Source of the DNA: Welwitschia mirabilis
Taxonomy: Eukaryota; Gnetophyta; Gnetopsida; Welwitschiales
Assembly (NCBI GenBank): GCA_051453625.1
Contig: JBOZIK010000001.1
Coordinates: 209,370,145-209,434,144, forward strand
Length of the DNA stretch: 64,000 bases
Direction of reading: 5' to 3'
In this document: positions 36,123 through 49,190 of the stretch, in pieces
Layout: every line of letters starts with the position of its first letter
How positions within the stretch are numbered: the first letter of the stretch is position 1
Notes under the pieces: model-generated
Seen by the model: only the letters and a program-made list of their open reading frames with translations
What the model was told of the DNA's origin: nothing
The model's database searches: none
Made by a program: the position numbers and the translations under genes

Positions 36123-37050
36123 GGAAAAGCAATATAGCATTAGGGTTAAGGCTTATTGTAGAGGGTTAGGGATTTCTTTTTTAATCTTGTTAGTATTTAA
36201 AGTTGATTTATTCTTTAGCTCTACTTTGACATGAATAATTTGGATTTACTTTGAAACAAGTGGAATTATAAGATTGTGCAATGAATGGTTTTGAAATAAA
36301 TCCTATTACTACTTCTCTAGAGAGTCAAGTTTTATTTACAAATTCTAACACGTGAAGGCACCTCATTGGTTGAATCAAGACATGACATAGTTTTTAATGG
36401 TTTTATTTTACTTAACGATATATTTGATGGATATTCATAAGATTTTTCCTTGTGATATATCATCTTCAAGCTTTGGGCTTTATCCCTTTTAATTCTTCAC
36501 CTATATTGCAAATTAACTCTGTATTCATACAACTCAGTAATTTTGTAAAACATGCTTTGTACGTTACATGGAATTTTTTTCCCTTCTTAAATTAGAAGAT
36601 AATAAAATGATAAAGTGAGTAATTTATGTTCACTCCTTTTACACATGCATGCTATGCTCATTGTTTGAAAATAGAAACATGATTTAATATTAATAACTAT
36701 ATCTGTCAAATTGTTTCTGACATGGTTTAAATTTCAAATCTATCTCTAAATTTGAACCTTTAGAATAGGAAATTGTGGGTCTTGATGGTAATGTCCTTTA
36801 TTTCAAAGATAAGTTTTTAAAAGAGGTGTTTTGGGATGATTTCTTGTCAAGATAAATCTGACAATCCTCACATTAAAATATGGTGTACTATCTTTTACCA
36901 ACCTATGGTGTAAATTAATCTTCCAAATTCCTGCAGTTACTTTTTTGTTACCAAAAAAAAGTTTTATTAAAAGCTTATAGAGTCATATAGGGAGGGTCAG
37001 TCCTAGATTTCATGCAAAGAAGCCATTCTTCACATTTAAAAAAGAATGAA
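36123..37050. other. AT-rich intergenic DNA
   Basis: No coding frame, RNA gene or recognisable repeat was found. Confidence 0.45.
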
Positions 37051-38210
37051 TAGCTATAAGCCTTATTACAATACTGAAAATAGATTTATAAAGATAACAC
37101 TATTTAAAAGTTTTGAGAAGGAGAAAAAAAACTTATAGTATTCATTGGAGAAGATATCATTATTGCACAACTTCCATAATTCAAACAACGTAGCACACTT
37201 GGAAGTGTTTAACAAAATTTGAGTTTTGTTTAAAGAAATGTAGCTAATACTAAAAATACAAAGAAGAAATGAAGCCTCAGATTGGCCAAAACATTTGTGC
37301 AACCAATTCCAACCAGAAGCAGCAACTTCACAATGTGAAAAAGAGTGACGAAACGACTCTTTAGTATTGCAATGAGGATGAAGAGGTTGATTATGTACTA
37401 TTTTCATGAATCATTCACTAAAGGGTAATCTTGATAGAAAGAACACCAAATAAAAGAAGCTACCTTTGGGGTTGTTTAAATTTTTCAAGAATTAGAGATA
37501 ACTTAGAGTCGAGTCTTTTGAGAAAAGTTAATAGACCAAAGGAGATTAAGCTTGACAAGTTTTTGATTATGAGGAAGGTTATGCATGTAGTCTATTTTAC
37601 TTGTATAGCAAAGAAAGGGAGTATTCTTTGGCCAAACCCAGAAGGTTTCTTCTTGAGAGAGAATGATGTTATCAGTATTTGCTAAAGATAGGAGTTAACA
37701 AAGTGAATTCGTTTTGAAGAGAAAGAAGAAAGATTATAATTTTATTAGATTAAGTTTCAATGAGGATGACCTCTTTTATTGGGATCCCAAACATCCTTAA
37801 TTTAAATGAGTCCTCTTTGAGTAAGGCTAAGAGTTGTTCCTTTTCTAATTAAGTGATTTGGAAGATTCAAATGAGAGAACCAAATGGAAGAATTTTGGTT
37901 GATAGTGTAGAAGGGGACAGAAGCGATCTTTTAATGAGATTCCAAGCAGACCAAATGGCCTATAAGAACGGAGAAGCGTGAAGATGGAAAGTGATAGGAG
38001 AAAAATCCATATTAGAAAAGCTTGAACATTTCCAAATAAGAAGAACCCTTTAGAGAGGAATTGGAGATAGCATTACGAATAAGGGGCTCCCAAGGATCAT
38101 CATCCTAAAAAACATGAATAATGCATTTGACAACAATATCTTTTTCTTAGAGGGAGAGGGAATGGATTTGAAGTTTTGTGATGTATATTTTTGCTTCCAA
38201 TTCTAATACT
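37051..38210 (-). pseudogene. LINE 3' fragment with RVT zinc-binding region
   Basis: On the minus strand, the region near 38080 reads PLIRNAISNSSLKGSSYLEM, and near 37460 TTPKVASFIWCSFYQ. At 37370-37270 comes HCNTKESFRHSFSHCEVA followed by SGWNWLHKCFG, then LWKLCNNDIFSN near 37150. This order (linker, PPKVxxFxWxA, CxLCNxxxESxxHLFxHCxVA, then LWxxRNxxIF) is the zf-RVT and C-terminal region of plant LINE ORF2. The first Cys pair is partly lost and stops are present. The reverse transcriptase itself is absent, as in a 5'-truncated copy. Orientation is opposite to the LINE at 5.3 kb. Confidence 0.7.
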
Positions 38211-38229
38211 CTAAAGATTAAATGTGATT

Positions 38230-39684
38230 TGCAACATCTGAAAAGCTGATAATATAATTACACACAATACACATTTGCATAATGGGATTAACCCAACATT
38301 TAAAGAAGACTTATAAAAGAGAACTTAAAAAGATTAATTTTATAAAGAGAAGAAGAATATATTTTTGAATTTTTCTTTATATGAAATAAAATAGAATAAT
38401 GCAAGGATGAAGATGAAATGCAATGCAATGGAATGAAGTGAAATGCAATGCAATAATGAATGCAAACCTAATGTAATTAATTAATTAAATTTCCAATCTA
38501 TTGTCACTTTGATTAATTATTATAGCCTATATGAATTACAAATTCATGTCACTTTCATTTCAATTAAGATAAGTTATAAGAAAGAAATAAGAAAATATTT
38601 GAAAAGAGTTTCAACTCGATTAATATCTTTATTAATAAAATTGAAATACATCCACTTACAACTCCTCAGTGGAAGATTCACTACCTAACACCAAGGTAGT
38701 TCTTCTCATAAGTAGGATGAATCTCCTTACCTCCTGACAACCTCCAATTTTCAAAAGAATTTGGATGACAAAGGATGTGGAATGAGATCCAAGAGGGTCT
38801 ATTTATAGTTTGGGATGGACGATTAAGGCTCCTCAAGGGATGTGAAATAAAAGGTATGATTAGATGTATAATTTCATAACAAATGGATTAGTTTTTCAAA
38901 CTATTCTATTTGTTATCTGGCTCGTTGTCCCCATGACATAGTGGATGACCACTCTAACCGCCAACTACCACTCGGACATATCGAACATCCAAACTATATT
39001 GACTATTATCTTATGTNNNNNNNNNNNNNNNNNNNNGACGACTGTCAAAACCTATCGAATATCTTTAGCTGTTCATTGTTCTATAATGATCATTCTAATA
39101 ACAGATGGAATGATGATCAGATCATGTTGAGTAGGCTCTACTGTTTCTTGTTCTACATGTGTCGTCCCAACAACAATGTGGATGACCAGTTTTTCTTGCT
39201 TCAATCCATCTTGATCATTATCCTCTGATCCATCATTATACAAGAATAGCTTCTTGTGTTGGAAATTATTACATTTCATGACCTGCATGAAAGCNNNNNN
39301 NNNNNNNNNNNNNNNNNNNNNNNNNNNNNNNNNNNNNNNNNNNNNNNNNNNNNNNNNNNNNNNNNNNNNNNNNNNNNNNNNNNNNNNNNNNNNNACAGAT
39401 GGAATGATGATCAAATCATGTCGAGTAGGCTCTACTGTTTCTTGTTCTACATGTGTCATCCCAACAACAATGTGGATGACCAGTTTTTCTTACTTTAATC
39501 CATCTTGATCATTATCCTCTGATCCATCATTATACAAAAATAGCTTCTTGTGTTGGAAATTATTACATTTCATGACCTGCATGAAAGCTTTGTCTAATTT
39601 GCATAAATCCATGTAAACCTTGTCAATAGGACCTAAAAATGTGCTTCACAAGTATGTCAAATAGGTTAATTTGTCTTTACAACA
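38230..39684 (-). repeat. 3' LTR of the older (host) gypsy element
   Basis: The right boundary is supported by CA at 39683-39684 followed by a sequence whose complement is GCTAGATGAGGGACTA. This matches the polypurine tract and LTR junction of the inserted element (GGACTA, then TGTTGT). On the minus strand a TATA box (CTATAAATAGACCC) is at about 38808-38795. The left boundary near 38230 is uncertain. Gaps lie at 39017-39036 and 39295-39394, and 39101-39294 is repeated from 39395. Confidence 0.5.
38411..38463. repeat. ATGCA-type simple repeat
   Basis: A run of AATGC, AATGG and AATGA pentamers (GAAATGCAATGCAATGG and similar). It lies inside the probable LTR at 38.2-39.7 kb. Confidence 0.7.
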
Positions 39685-40671
39685 TAGTCCCTCATCTAGC
39701 ATTTGTCACTTCCTAACAAAGTAAGTGGATAAAAAGTTATGAGCCAAACTAATAAAGTGAGTGGGAAAAGAAAACATCAAGTACATGTATATATCATTAG
39801 AATTAGGTTTTGAGTACAAAATGTGAAATACATCAAATTTACTAAAAAGCATAAGTGAAATAGAGGTATACTACCAAGAATTAGCTCAACATCATTGCAT
39901 ATATTTATGTCAAGTAAAGGAAGATGAAAAATTTTGGCTCACAAATCATGTAATATATGTGTCTACCCCCTTCACTAAATGCACAAGTCATCTTGAGTTG
40001 CATAAACCATGAATAGAAGAAAAAGAAATTGGTCTACTTATGAAGAATCATCGTGTATAAAAATTCAAGGTAGCCATGGATTAGATCCTATAAAAGCATG
40101 TTTTGAAGCAAGAACATGCTTTTACAATGTTAAATAACAGGAGAGGTCATGAAAAAGAGTAATAGCTCATGATTGCAAGGTTAAGTAACAAGAGAGATCA
40201 TGAAAAATAAAGACTATTAAGGAAAGGATCGAGAGGAAGAACATCAATGCTATCATGCTAAAAGATGGTCAAGATGGAGGCCAATTTGATTTTATGCATA
40301 ATAGTCAAGTGATAAAAAATGTAACAAGTAAACTAGCGAATAATGAAGTCTTAACCATTATTTTGGAAAAAGTGAGAAAAATAACTTTGCAAAGACAAAC
40401 TAATAGACTAAAATAAGACAAAAAGGAAAATGGACAAGATAGAACATGAAGAAGATTAATTTTTTACCCTAAATTCCAACCTCGCAAAACTTTTTGGTAA
40501 AGGTTATAAAGGTACTTAATATAGAAATGCATGATTCAATGTAAAACACCATAGAGTGACATTCGAAAGGAAAGTGATAATGATAATATCTAATGATTAT
40601 TTTACAAAGTATCAAGTTATGTTTGGATTATAATTTAATTCCTCTTCGGCTATGACAATCATGGTACTTTA
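39685..40671 (-). mobile_element. Left part of the host gypsy element interior
   Basis: The minus strand starts with the polypurine tract GATGAGGGACTA at 39685-39696. The segment 40.2-40.67 kb resembles 45.45-45.7 kb of the inserted element (AAATGGACA.., CCTAAATTCCAACC.., ATGCATGA..). The host therefore belongs to the same family and was cut here by the insertion; its other half resumes at 58422. No coding motif is readable in this part. Confidence 0.5.
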
Positions 40672-40676
40672 ATAAG
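40672..40676. other. Target-site duplication, left copy (ATAAG)
   Basis: The 5 bases ATAAG directly precede the TG end of the LTR at 40677. The identical pentamer directly follows the opposite LTR at 58417-58421. Five bases is the usual size for Ty3/gypsy integration. Confidence 0.85.
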
Positions 40677-42019
40677 TGTTGCAGTGCATATTTGTGCAAA
40701 TGATTTAAGCTTAAGAAGATCCTATCATCCACAAATAAAATAGATATCTACACAACACAATACACTAATATAGATGGAAGTTGACCCAAATGTCATAATT
40801 CATCAAAGGCCTAGGCCAAAGAAAGATAATTAATTTTCATAAGAAATACTTTGTATTCTATCAATAGAATAAATTGCAATGCAAGAAAGCATCATGCAAC
40901 ACAATTATGCAAAGTTAATCTAGGAAAAAGAAATAACAATGCACCTAAACTAACAATGCTCAATCTTGACAAAGGTTGCCCTCTTAACCTATATCACTCA
41001 AGAAACTATCACTGAACTAGAAGCAACATAAGNNNNNNNNNNNNNNNNNNNNNNNNNNNNNNNNNNNNNNNNNNNNNNNNNNNNNNNNNNNNNNNNNNNN
41101 NNNNNNNNNNNNNNNNNNNNNNNNNNNNNNNNCTATCAATAGAATAAATTGCAATGCAAGAAAGCACCATGCAGCACGATTATGCAAAGTTAATCTAGGA
41201 AAAAGAAATAACAATGCACCTAAACTAACAATGCTCAACCTTGACAAAGGTTGCCCTCATAACCTATATCACTCAAGAAACTATCACTGAACCAGAAGCA
41301 ACATAAGATATAAGGACTAAGAATAATACACATAGGAAAAGGATGATGAATCTCTGTATTAATTGAACCATATCCATGTTACAACCTAATACCAAGGAAG
41401 ACATCTCTCTACAAATATAAGGATTGATCTCTGGCCCTTCAATCTTTTGTCATGAGAATTTTTGGTAGAAACGAAGACTAAACAGAGTCAAAGGTGGAAT
41501 TGATACTTATTGATACAAACACATGACAACAAAATAGACAAACAAGCATGGGCATAACTCTAATGGCCACACCAAAAGAACATACAAATAAGTGGCATAA
41601 GTTAGGTGAATGTTCAGTAAGACATTATAATAGGTATCATCCTGATGGTTATCCAGACAATATAGGGGATGATGCCACCTCATAAATAATCCATGTCACT
41701 GCCAGATTAATCACATTCAGCATCCTCATTGGCCTTAACTATTTTGTCATTTGTACTGTCATCCGGACGATGAGGTGAATGATAGGCTTCTATAAGTGTT
41801 CCTTTAATGCATCAGCCTCAATGTTTTATAGGAATCTATCTAAAACATAAGAAGTATTAGAAACTGCTCTAAATGCTACAAAATTTTATGGAAATTACAT
41901 GTTTATGTCTTTTTCATCTCAACTCTTCATTATCATGGAAATCTAGCATATACCTGTCTAATAACCTGTAAAACGACTCAAAATACCCTATCAAATATAT
42001 GTAAGTTGGTAGCACAACA
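40677..42019 (-). repeat. 3' LTR of the gypsy element
   Basis: Ends are TG at 40677 and CA at 42018-42019. It matches 57318-58416. The gap at 41033-41132 is flanked by a repeat (40859-41032 and 41133-41306). Collapsing it gives about 1.07 kb, close to the 1.10 kb of the other LTR. It carries two copies of the composite palindromic motif (near 41648 and 41758). Confidence 0.8.
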
Positions 42020-42034
42020 TAGTCCTCCACTCAG
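42020..42034 (-). other. Polypurine tract
   Basis: The minus strand reads GAGTGGAGGACTA directly before the 5' end of the 3' LTR. It is purine-rich, in the exact position for priming plus-strand DNA synthesis. A close relative of it flanks the host LTR at 39685. Confidence 0.7.
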
Positions 42035-43089
42035 CCTTATTAGCCCTTGATAAAATCGAGCATTAAACTATGATTACGAGCCAACTTGGTTAATAATAAA
42101 AATAGCTGAGGTACTAAAGAAATTATCTCAATTTTTTTTAAAAAAATTTTAGAGCTACAAATTAAATCCTAAGAAATCAAAAAACTAAACAATTTACCTA
42201 ATTTGAAGCTTAGTCATACCATTATCTAGGTCATCGTCCAGACGATGGGGGGAACGATAGGCTCAAAAAATGGTCTTAAAAAATAGAAGCCTATGATAGA
42301 ATTTTTTTTATACAGATAATCAGTAAATGCATTAAAAGCCTCCAACTAAATTGTATAGTAATGAACTAAAAATATTGCCCAAATAAAATTAATCTTCATC
42401 ATAACATGTGAAAAATAAAGATAGTCATGAAAATTAGATAAAAAGGTACACCATGCTAAATNNNNNNNNNNNNNNNNNNNNNNNNNNNNNNNNNNNNNNN
42501 NNNNNNNNNNNNNNNNNNNNNNNNNNNNNNNNNNNNNNNNNNNNNNNNNNNNNNNNNNNNNNNNNNNNNNNNNNNNNNNNNNNNNNNNNNNNNNNNNNNN
42601 NNNNNNNNNNNNNNNNNNNNNNNNNNNNNNNNNNNNNNNNNNNNNNNNNNNNNNNNNNNNNNNNNNNNNNNNNNNNNNNNNNNNNNNNNNNNNNNNNNNN
42701 NNNNNNNNNNNNNNNNNNNNNNNNNNNNNNNNNNNNNNNNNNNNNNNNNNNNNNNNNNNNNNNNNNNNNNNNNNNNNNAATATTGCATAAATAAAATTAA
42801 TCTTCATCATAACATGTGAAAAATAAAGATAGTCATGATAATTAGATAAAAAGGTACACCATGCTAAATTCAAAAATGATATGCATATATAATTAGTGAG
42901 TGAGTTTTAGTACAAAAATACATAGAGGGGGAGATACAAAATAAGATAAAATAACTCCTCTCGTCATCACATAATAAATCCAAGATGGGCAACTGGCTCA
43001 AATGTAAGGAGAGAAAAATAAGAATGCTTAGGATTAGCAGGGAAATATAAGTCTAAATATGTAGAAATAGAATGGACTGTCTCATTGCC
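42035..43089. other. Gypsy interior between accessory frame and polypurine tract
   Basis: Non-coding. It contains one copy of the composite palindromic motif (42231-42264) and a 317-N gap (42462-42778) flanked by an almost identical 90-bp block (42372-42461 and 42779-42870). Confidence 0.6.
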
Positions 43090-44225
43090 CTAGACATGTA
43101 TAGCCTCTAGAATATCAACTGTCATACTCTGCTATATAGAAACAACACATTGACGCACGTCAACAATCTGGTTCTTAGAGTGTTAGACTCTCCTCTCAAC
43201 AATCGAGATCATTTGCTCTAATGTTTGTGTCCTCTAATCAAGTGTCTACGTTATTTGATTAAGGACCTAGATTATCTGGTTTAAGGTCTAAATACCTCAA
43301 TTCATGAAACTCCTAGGACCTGTATCTGCTCAAGTATAGCTCCAACTATAGGTCTCTGTACCTGAGGTTGCTCTGCCTCTCTTGGTACTTGTATTTCCAT
43401 GTCCTATAAATAATAAGCTAAAGTCTAGATGTGAGATAAGCGTTGCTCATCCATAGGCTCTGATATCCCAAATCATCTAAAAAGCACTAAGAGAAGGCAT
43501 GGGTAACCAAGAGTCTATAGCTGTCTTACCTCAACCATGGATCTGAGTCTCTTTAAATACATATGAAAGGTCCATTTGCTCTACCTGTCTGAATGCTGCT
43601 AGAATCTAAAGGTGTGCGACCATCAGATAACTGTTATAAAATGATGGGCTGATATTATGGTTTAATCCTCTATGTAATACTCTATATGCAGGGGTCAGCT
43701 AAGTGATAAAAACTCCCACCTATCTATCATAAGATCTGCTAGTATATCTAGTATAGCGCCATATGCACGACGCTTTTTAGTCCCACTGGCTAAATGAATA
43801 TGTAAACTCCTAAGCCCATTAAGATCTATGACTATTACAATGTGGAATGGAAGGATCGCAATCTCGTGGTCATGTATTTATGCTACAATCATATCTACTA
43901 ACTGACCATGAGCATCTGGTCTACGCCCAATATGCATAGTGTTGTAAAACTCTCATGTCTGTGAAATATAGTAAGATCCATGTGCATATGTGATTCATCA
44001 TAGTTAGAGATCCGTGAGCCTCTGATCTATCTCAAGCTTTATAGAGTTCATAAAATCCCTGAAGTATCTCTCGACATGGATACTGGCTATCTGTATAGTC
44101 AAAGATCGGGCATGTTGGGGTGGTGGATGAACCGGCTCCACGTGCTCTACCTCTAGTGGTACTATCGGGTCCATCTCCTACTCTATGGCTTTAGATTTAT
44201 CCTTGGCTTATCTAGATCTATGCAT
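43090..44225 (-). pseudogene. Env-position accessory frame of the gypsy element
   Basis: From ATG at 44225 the minus strand reads MHRSR, stop, AKDKSKAIE, then DPIVPLEVEHVEPVHPPPQ, QIASIHVERYFRDFMNSIKL, EFYNTMHIGRRPDAHGQLVD, a hydrophobic segment near 43.85 kb, then KKRRAYGAILDILADLMIDR. Toward the end it reads EQRLSHI followed by EIQVPREAEQPQVQRPIVG. An EFYxxM segment near the front and a Pro/Gln-rich tail are general features of the frame found between pol and the 3' LTR in Athila-type and related plant elements. Its function is unknown. At least eight stops show decay. It is a different sequence from the accessory frame at 15.5-18.6 kb. Confidence 0.45.
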
Positions 44226-46490
44226 ATGGGGCCTACTTAATTGAAAATACACCAAAAAAGTCATGTGGAAATGGTAAATACGTCAAAATACATCCCATGG
44301 ATGCACAATAACGATTTCCAAAGTTGATAAAAAATTAAAAAAATGATGAAAACATATCCTACTCCCTTCTAAAGATTGCACTACATCCCAAATTATCTAA
44401 ACATGAAAAAACAAAATGTGAAACGCGTGAAAAATGGAAAAGCAGCGTGTTAAGTGGGCCTCACATATGGTAAAAACTCAAAATGATCAAATAAAAAATC
44501 TAATTTGGTAGAATCATAGAATACATTGAATTGATCAATTTTTCCTAAAGGACCTCTATGTTTTGACCTATGATTTGTGAAAAAACGAGTGTAAAAGATG
44601 GAAAATTAAAAACACCTTGTAAAATGCACAATTATTTATAACTTGCAAAATATGTAGTGAAAATCAAATTTGTAAGTCCCAAATCGAAGGGTACAAAAAA
44701 CTAATCAATGTAGATGAAAACTATGTGTCGAAAGGCTAAAAAATGTGAGAAAAAATTGAAAAATAAGAGGGAGAGAGAAACATACATCATTTTGACAAAT
44801 TTGATTAAATCTCGAAAATCTAGAAGCTAAATCAAGTGGAACAAGATCCAAGATGCTTGCAAGATCTAGAGGGGTTATTGTTTCTTGAAGGAATGGGCAA
44901 AAATGATGAAGAAACAAACAAATAAAAAAAAATAAAGAAAGAGAAAAAAGAAAAAGGGTTTAGACCACGGCTATAATGCACTATCACTCAGTCGCATTAT
45001 CCGGACAACCACCTTAGGATGATTCTCAGGAAAAACAGACTATCATCCTCCTAGCATCATCTAGATGATTAAGTGGATGATAAGGCAACAAAATGGTTGC
45101 AAAAAGAAAGATATCAGCCAAAAAAGTTAAGCTTAGATATGAGCATCAAAGTATCAGATTTTATCCAAAAACTTAGGAAAATAGAAAATGAAAAAGAAAA
45201 TTTGGAAAATCAAGAGAAAAAGTAAAAATTCATAACAAAAGAAAAGTTATGGCTAAATAAAATGAACTAACTAGATTAAAACCTATTAATGAAAGCTAAG
45301 AGAATGTGCCCAAATAGAAAAGTAAAATAAGAGAAAGTATAGAACTCAAAAGATACAAGGAATCTCATGAAACTTATGAAATGGAGAATATGTTCTTTTT
45401 GAATGAAAATGCTAACTAGAAATAATATAAACATAAATGAATAATAAGGAAACTACTAAATGATAAGGTCCTATGTAAGAATGATAAAATGTGAAAATGG
45501 CTTTGAAATAACAAACTCAAAAACCAAAGAAAAATAGAACAAAAATGGACACAAGGAATAAGGATAAGATTGCTTATCTATCCTAAATTCTAACCTAGCA
45601 AACTCGCAAAAAAGACATCATAAATCCACCTGAGTAAACATGCATGACAAAGTATATAAACTTTATAAAATTCTACTCAAAAAGATAGTGATTGTGGCGA
45701 TACCAAAACTCAAGTGCTTAGAATAATGAATGACAAGATCAAAAGTTACTTAGAAATGAACTCACGTACTCTCACCCGCACAAACACATCCAAATCCTTA
45801 AAAGTGAAATAATCAAGGGAAATACTAAGAGTATAGGAAACAAGCAATGCTTCTAACAATATCAGAAATACCATTGATTCCATAACCTCAAATTTTGTTA
45901 CAAATTTGTTCATGATGAGGGAAGTGCAACCACAATCAAAGAGTAATGACCGATGAAGCATGACCAACTAAACCCTCAGTGGAGTTCTCATAGCTAATAA
46001 CACTGCCAAAAGTTCCTCTTAGAAAAATTTACCTCGATGTGGTAGAACATCATAGTGACTATCTATTTTTCTTTAAGCATAAAATACTATATATCATAGT
46101 CATTATTTATTATTCTTCTCTCTCTCTCTCTTTTTTGAAAAATTCCCACATGATCATATACTTAAAAATATGAAAGTGAATAAGTGAGATAAAAGATAGA
46201 AAAGAACATTCCCAAACAACCAAAGACCTTAACACCATTAAAAAAAAAGCACAAAAACTAAGACATCTTCTTTTAAAGGGAACTAGATAGACATGGGAAT
46301 ATCTCAAGACTGGATGAATCAAATCTTATCACTATAAAATAACTAAGTATGAATACTAGTCATGAAACTTCATAAAGCAACACATAAGTCATGTTTAAAA
46401 GATGATTAGGTGACATTATAACATTCACCAAAGGAATAATCTAAGAAAGAACTCAGACAATAATAGCGAGGAATTCCTCCTCATCAAGGG
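44226..46490. other. Gypsy interior downstream of pol
   Basis: Mostly non-coding on both strands. It has two composite palindromic motifs (44994-45024 and 45054-45086) and a TC simple repeat (46115-46130). The part from about 45.43 kb to 46.49 kb is repeated at about 80% identity from 48045, after the 100-N gap at 47945-48044. Confidence 0.55.
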
Positions 46491-47944
46491 GAACCTCCAA
46501 AAGAAGTGCTTCTATCATGTTTATGATTTTATCAAAAGATCCTTCATATAGTTTCAATTATTGTCCATTAACTTTCTAAATCTCCTTAGTATCTAAATTT
46601 AAAATCTTAATAGAGCCATTAGAATGCACTCTCTATACAAGATAAGAACCTAACCATTTAGAGGTTTGCTTGTTATTCAAAAGATGTACTCTAGTATTAT
46701 ATAAAAGAACAAGTTGACCTGGTTCAAACTTTTTATAAAATATCTTTTTATCATGTTTGAACTTAGCTTGGGCTTTATGGATTAATTAATGATGTATAGC
46801 ATGAGTTGGTTTTTCATCAAGGTGGTTCAATTGGGCTAATCTATATTTAAGTTTTCATAAAGGTCCACAATATTAAGTTAATAAGAAGCACGATAAGAGT
46901 TATAGCATACATCNNNNNNNNNNNNNNNNNNNNNNNNNNNNNNNNNNNNNNNNNNNNNNNNNNNNNNNNNNNNNNNNNNNNNNNNNNNNNNNNNNNNNNN
47001 NNNNNNNNNNNNNNNNNNNNNNNNNNNNNNNNNNNNNNNNNNNNNNNNNNNNNNNNNNNNNNNNNNNNNNNNNNNNNNNNNNNNNNNNNNNNNNNNNNNN
47101 NNNNNNNNNNNNNNNNNNNNNNNNNNNNNNNNNNNNNNNNNNNNNNNNNNNNNNNNNNNNNNNNNNNNNNNNNNNNNNNNNNNNNNNNNNNNNNNNNNNN
47201 NNNNNNNNNNNNNNNNNNNNNNNNNNNNNNNNNNNNNNNNNNNNNNNNNNNNNNNNNNNNNNNNNNNNNNNNNNNNNNNNNNNNNNNNNNNNNNNNNNNN
47301 NNNNNNNNNNNNNNNNNNNNNNNNNNNNNNNNNNNNNNNNNNNNNNNNNNNNNNNNNNNNNNNNNNNNNNNNNNNNNNNNNNNNNNNNNNNNNNNNNNNN
47401 NNNNNNNNNNNNNNNNNNNNNNNNNNNNNNNNNNNNNNNNNNNNNNNNNNNNNNNNNNNNNNNNNNNNNNNNNNNNNNNNNNNNNNNNNNNNNNNNNNNN
47501 NNNNNNNNNNNNNNNNNNNNNNNNNNNNNNNNNNNNNNNNNNNNNNNNNNNNNNNNNNNNNNNNNNNNNNNNNNNNNNNNNNNNNNNNNNNNNNNNNNNN
47601 NCATCATTCAAAGAAGTAAGAATGGCTTCAACCCATTTAGTTACATAATCTATAGTCATTAAAATGTAATGTATATCATGAGAAGATGGGTGAATAGGGC
47701 CTATGAAATTAATACCCTAATAATCAAAAGGTTCACACTTAAGAATAGGTCTAAGAGGAATCTCTTGAGAATGAATAAGACTACCATAATGCTGATAAGG
47801 ATTAGATCTTCTAGTAAAATAAAAAAGAAATCTAAAAAGGACTAGGCTAATAAAAACCAGAATGAAAAATCTTCATAGCCATTTTTTATCCACTAAAATA
47901 TCCTTAAAAAATACTACCATGACAAATATGAAGTATTTCATATT
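46491..47944 (-). pseudogene. Gypsy integrase, partial copy (left)
   Basis: The minus strand from 47.85 kb reads CEPFDY, stop, GINFIGPIHPSSHD and then MTIDYVTKWVEAILTS, the start of the integrase core with its first Asp. A 688-N gap (46914-47601) removes the rest of the core. After it come VCYNSYRASY and, at 46690-46540, VHSNGSIKILNLDTKEI and KVNGQ, which are the C-terminal integrase segment. The stop count is low in the readable core, and the Trp of KWVEA is kept here while the other copy has a stop. It could belong to the inserted element or to a close relative joined at the gap. Confidence 0.75.
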
Positions 47945-48044
47945 NNNNNNNNNNNNNNNNNNNNNNNNNNNNNNNNNNNNNNNNNNNNNNNNNNNNNNNN
48001 NNNNNNNNNNNNNNNNNNNNNNNNNNNNNNNNNNNNNNNNNNNN

Positions 48045-49190
48045 GAAACAAATAATTTAACATGATTGAATAGAAAGAAAACTACTAAATTATTAAGGTC
48101 CTATGAAATAATAAAAAATTGGAAAAATGACTTTGAAATCCTAAACTCAAAAATTGAAGAAATACAAAGTGAAAATGGACACAAAAAGCAAGGATAATAT
48201 TGTTAACTTATCCTAAGTACTAACCTAGAAAAATCCCAAGGAAAACATCATAACATTACCTAAGTAAATATGCATGACAAAATGTATATAGTTCATAAAG
48301 TTCACTTGAAAAGACAGGGGTTATGGTAAGAGTTAAGGCCTCAAGTGTATAGAATAATGAATGTCAAAATCAAAAGTTATTCAGAAATGAACTGACTTGT
48401 TTCCATCCCACAAATTCACCTAAATCTTCAAAAGTGAAATGACCAAATAGGAATATTAAGAGATTAGAAAACGAACAATGCCTCTAATGATAGTAGAAAT
48501 ACTATTGATCCTTAACCTCAAAGTTTATTTCCTTTTCCATTATGAGGAAAGAGCAACCACTATCATAAAAGTAGGGACTCATGAAGCCTAACCAATTAAA
48601 CCCCTAATGGAGTTTCCATAGCTACCAACAATGTCAAAGGTTTCTTTCAGAGATATTTACCCTATTGTGGTAAAACATCATGGTGATAATGTATTTTTCT
48701 TTGAAGCACAAAATACAAGAGCTTATAGTATTATTTATTTTTTTCTTTTTGATTTTTTAAAAAATTCCCACGGGATCACACACTCTAAAAAGATGAAAGT
48801 GAATAAGTAAGATAAAAGATAGAAAAGAATACTCTTAAACAATCTAAAACCTTAATACCATTGAAAAAACATAAGAAATAAAGGCATCTTTCTTCAAATG
48901 AAGTCCATAAACATGGGAATGTCTCAATATTAGGTGAATTCAATCTTACCACTTAGAAATACCCAAGTATAAAAGTAATCATGAAACTTCATAAAATAAT
49001 ACATAAGTTAAGATTGAAAGATGATCAGGTAACATCATAATATTTAACTAAAATAGTAAGCTAAGAAAGAGCTTAAACAATAATAGAAAGGAAGCCCTTC
49101 TCACTGAGGAAAATCTCCAAAACAAGTGTTTCTATCATCTTCATGGTTGCATCTAATGATCCCTTATGTAATTTCAACCATTATCCATTA
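48045..49190. repeat. Second copy of the region downstream of pol
   Basis: About 80% similar to 45.43-46.5 kb, in the same orientation and order. It starts immediately after a 100-N gap, so it may be a paralogous element segment placed here by the assembler. No coding motif except the tail of integrase at its right end. Confidence 0.6.
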
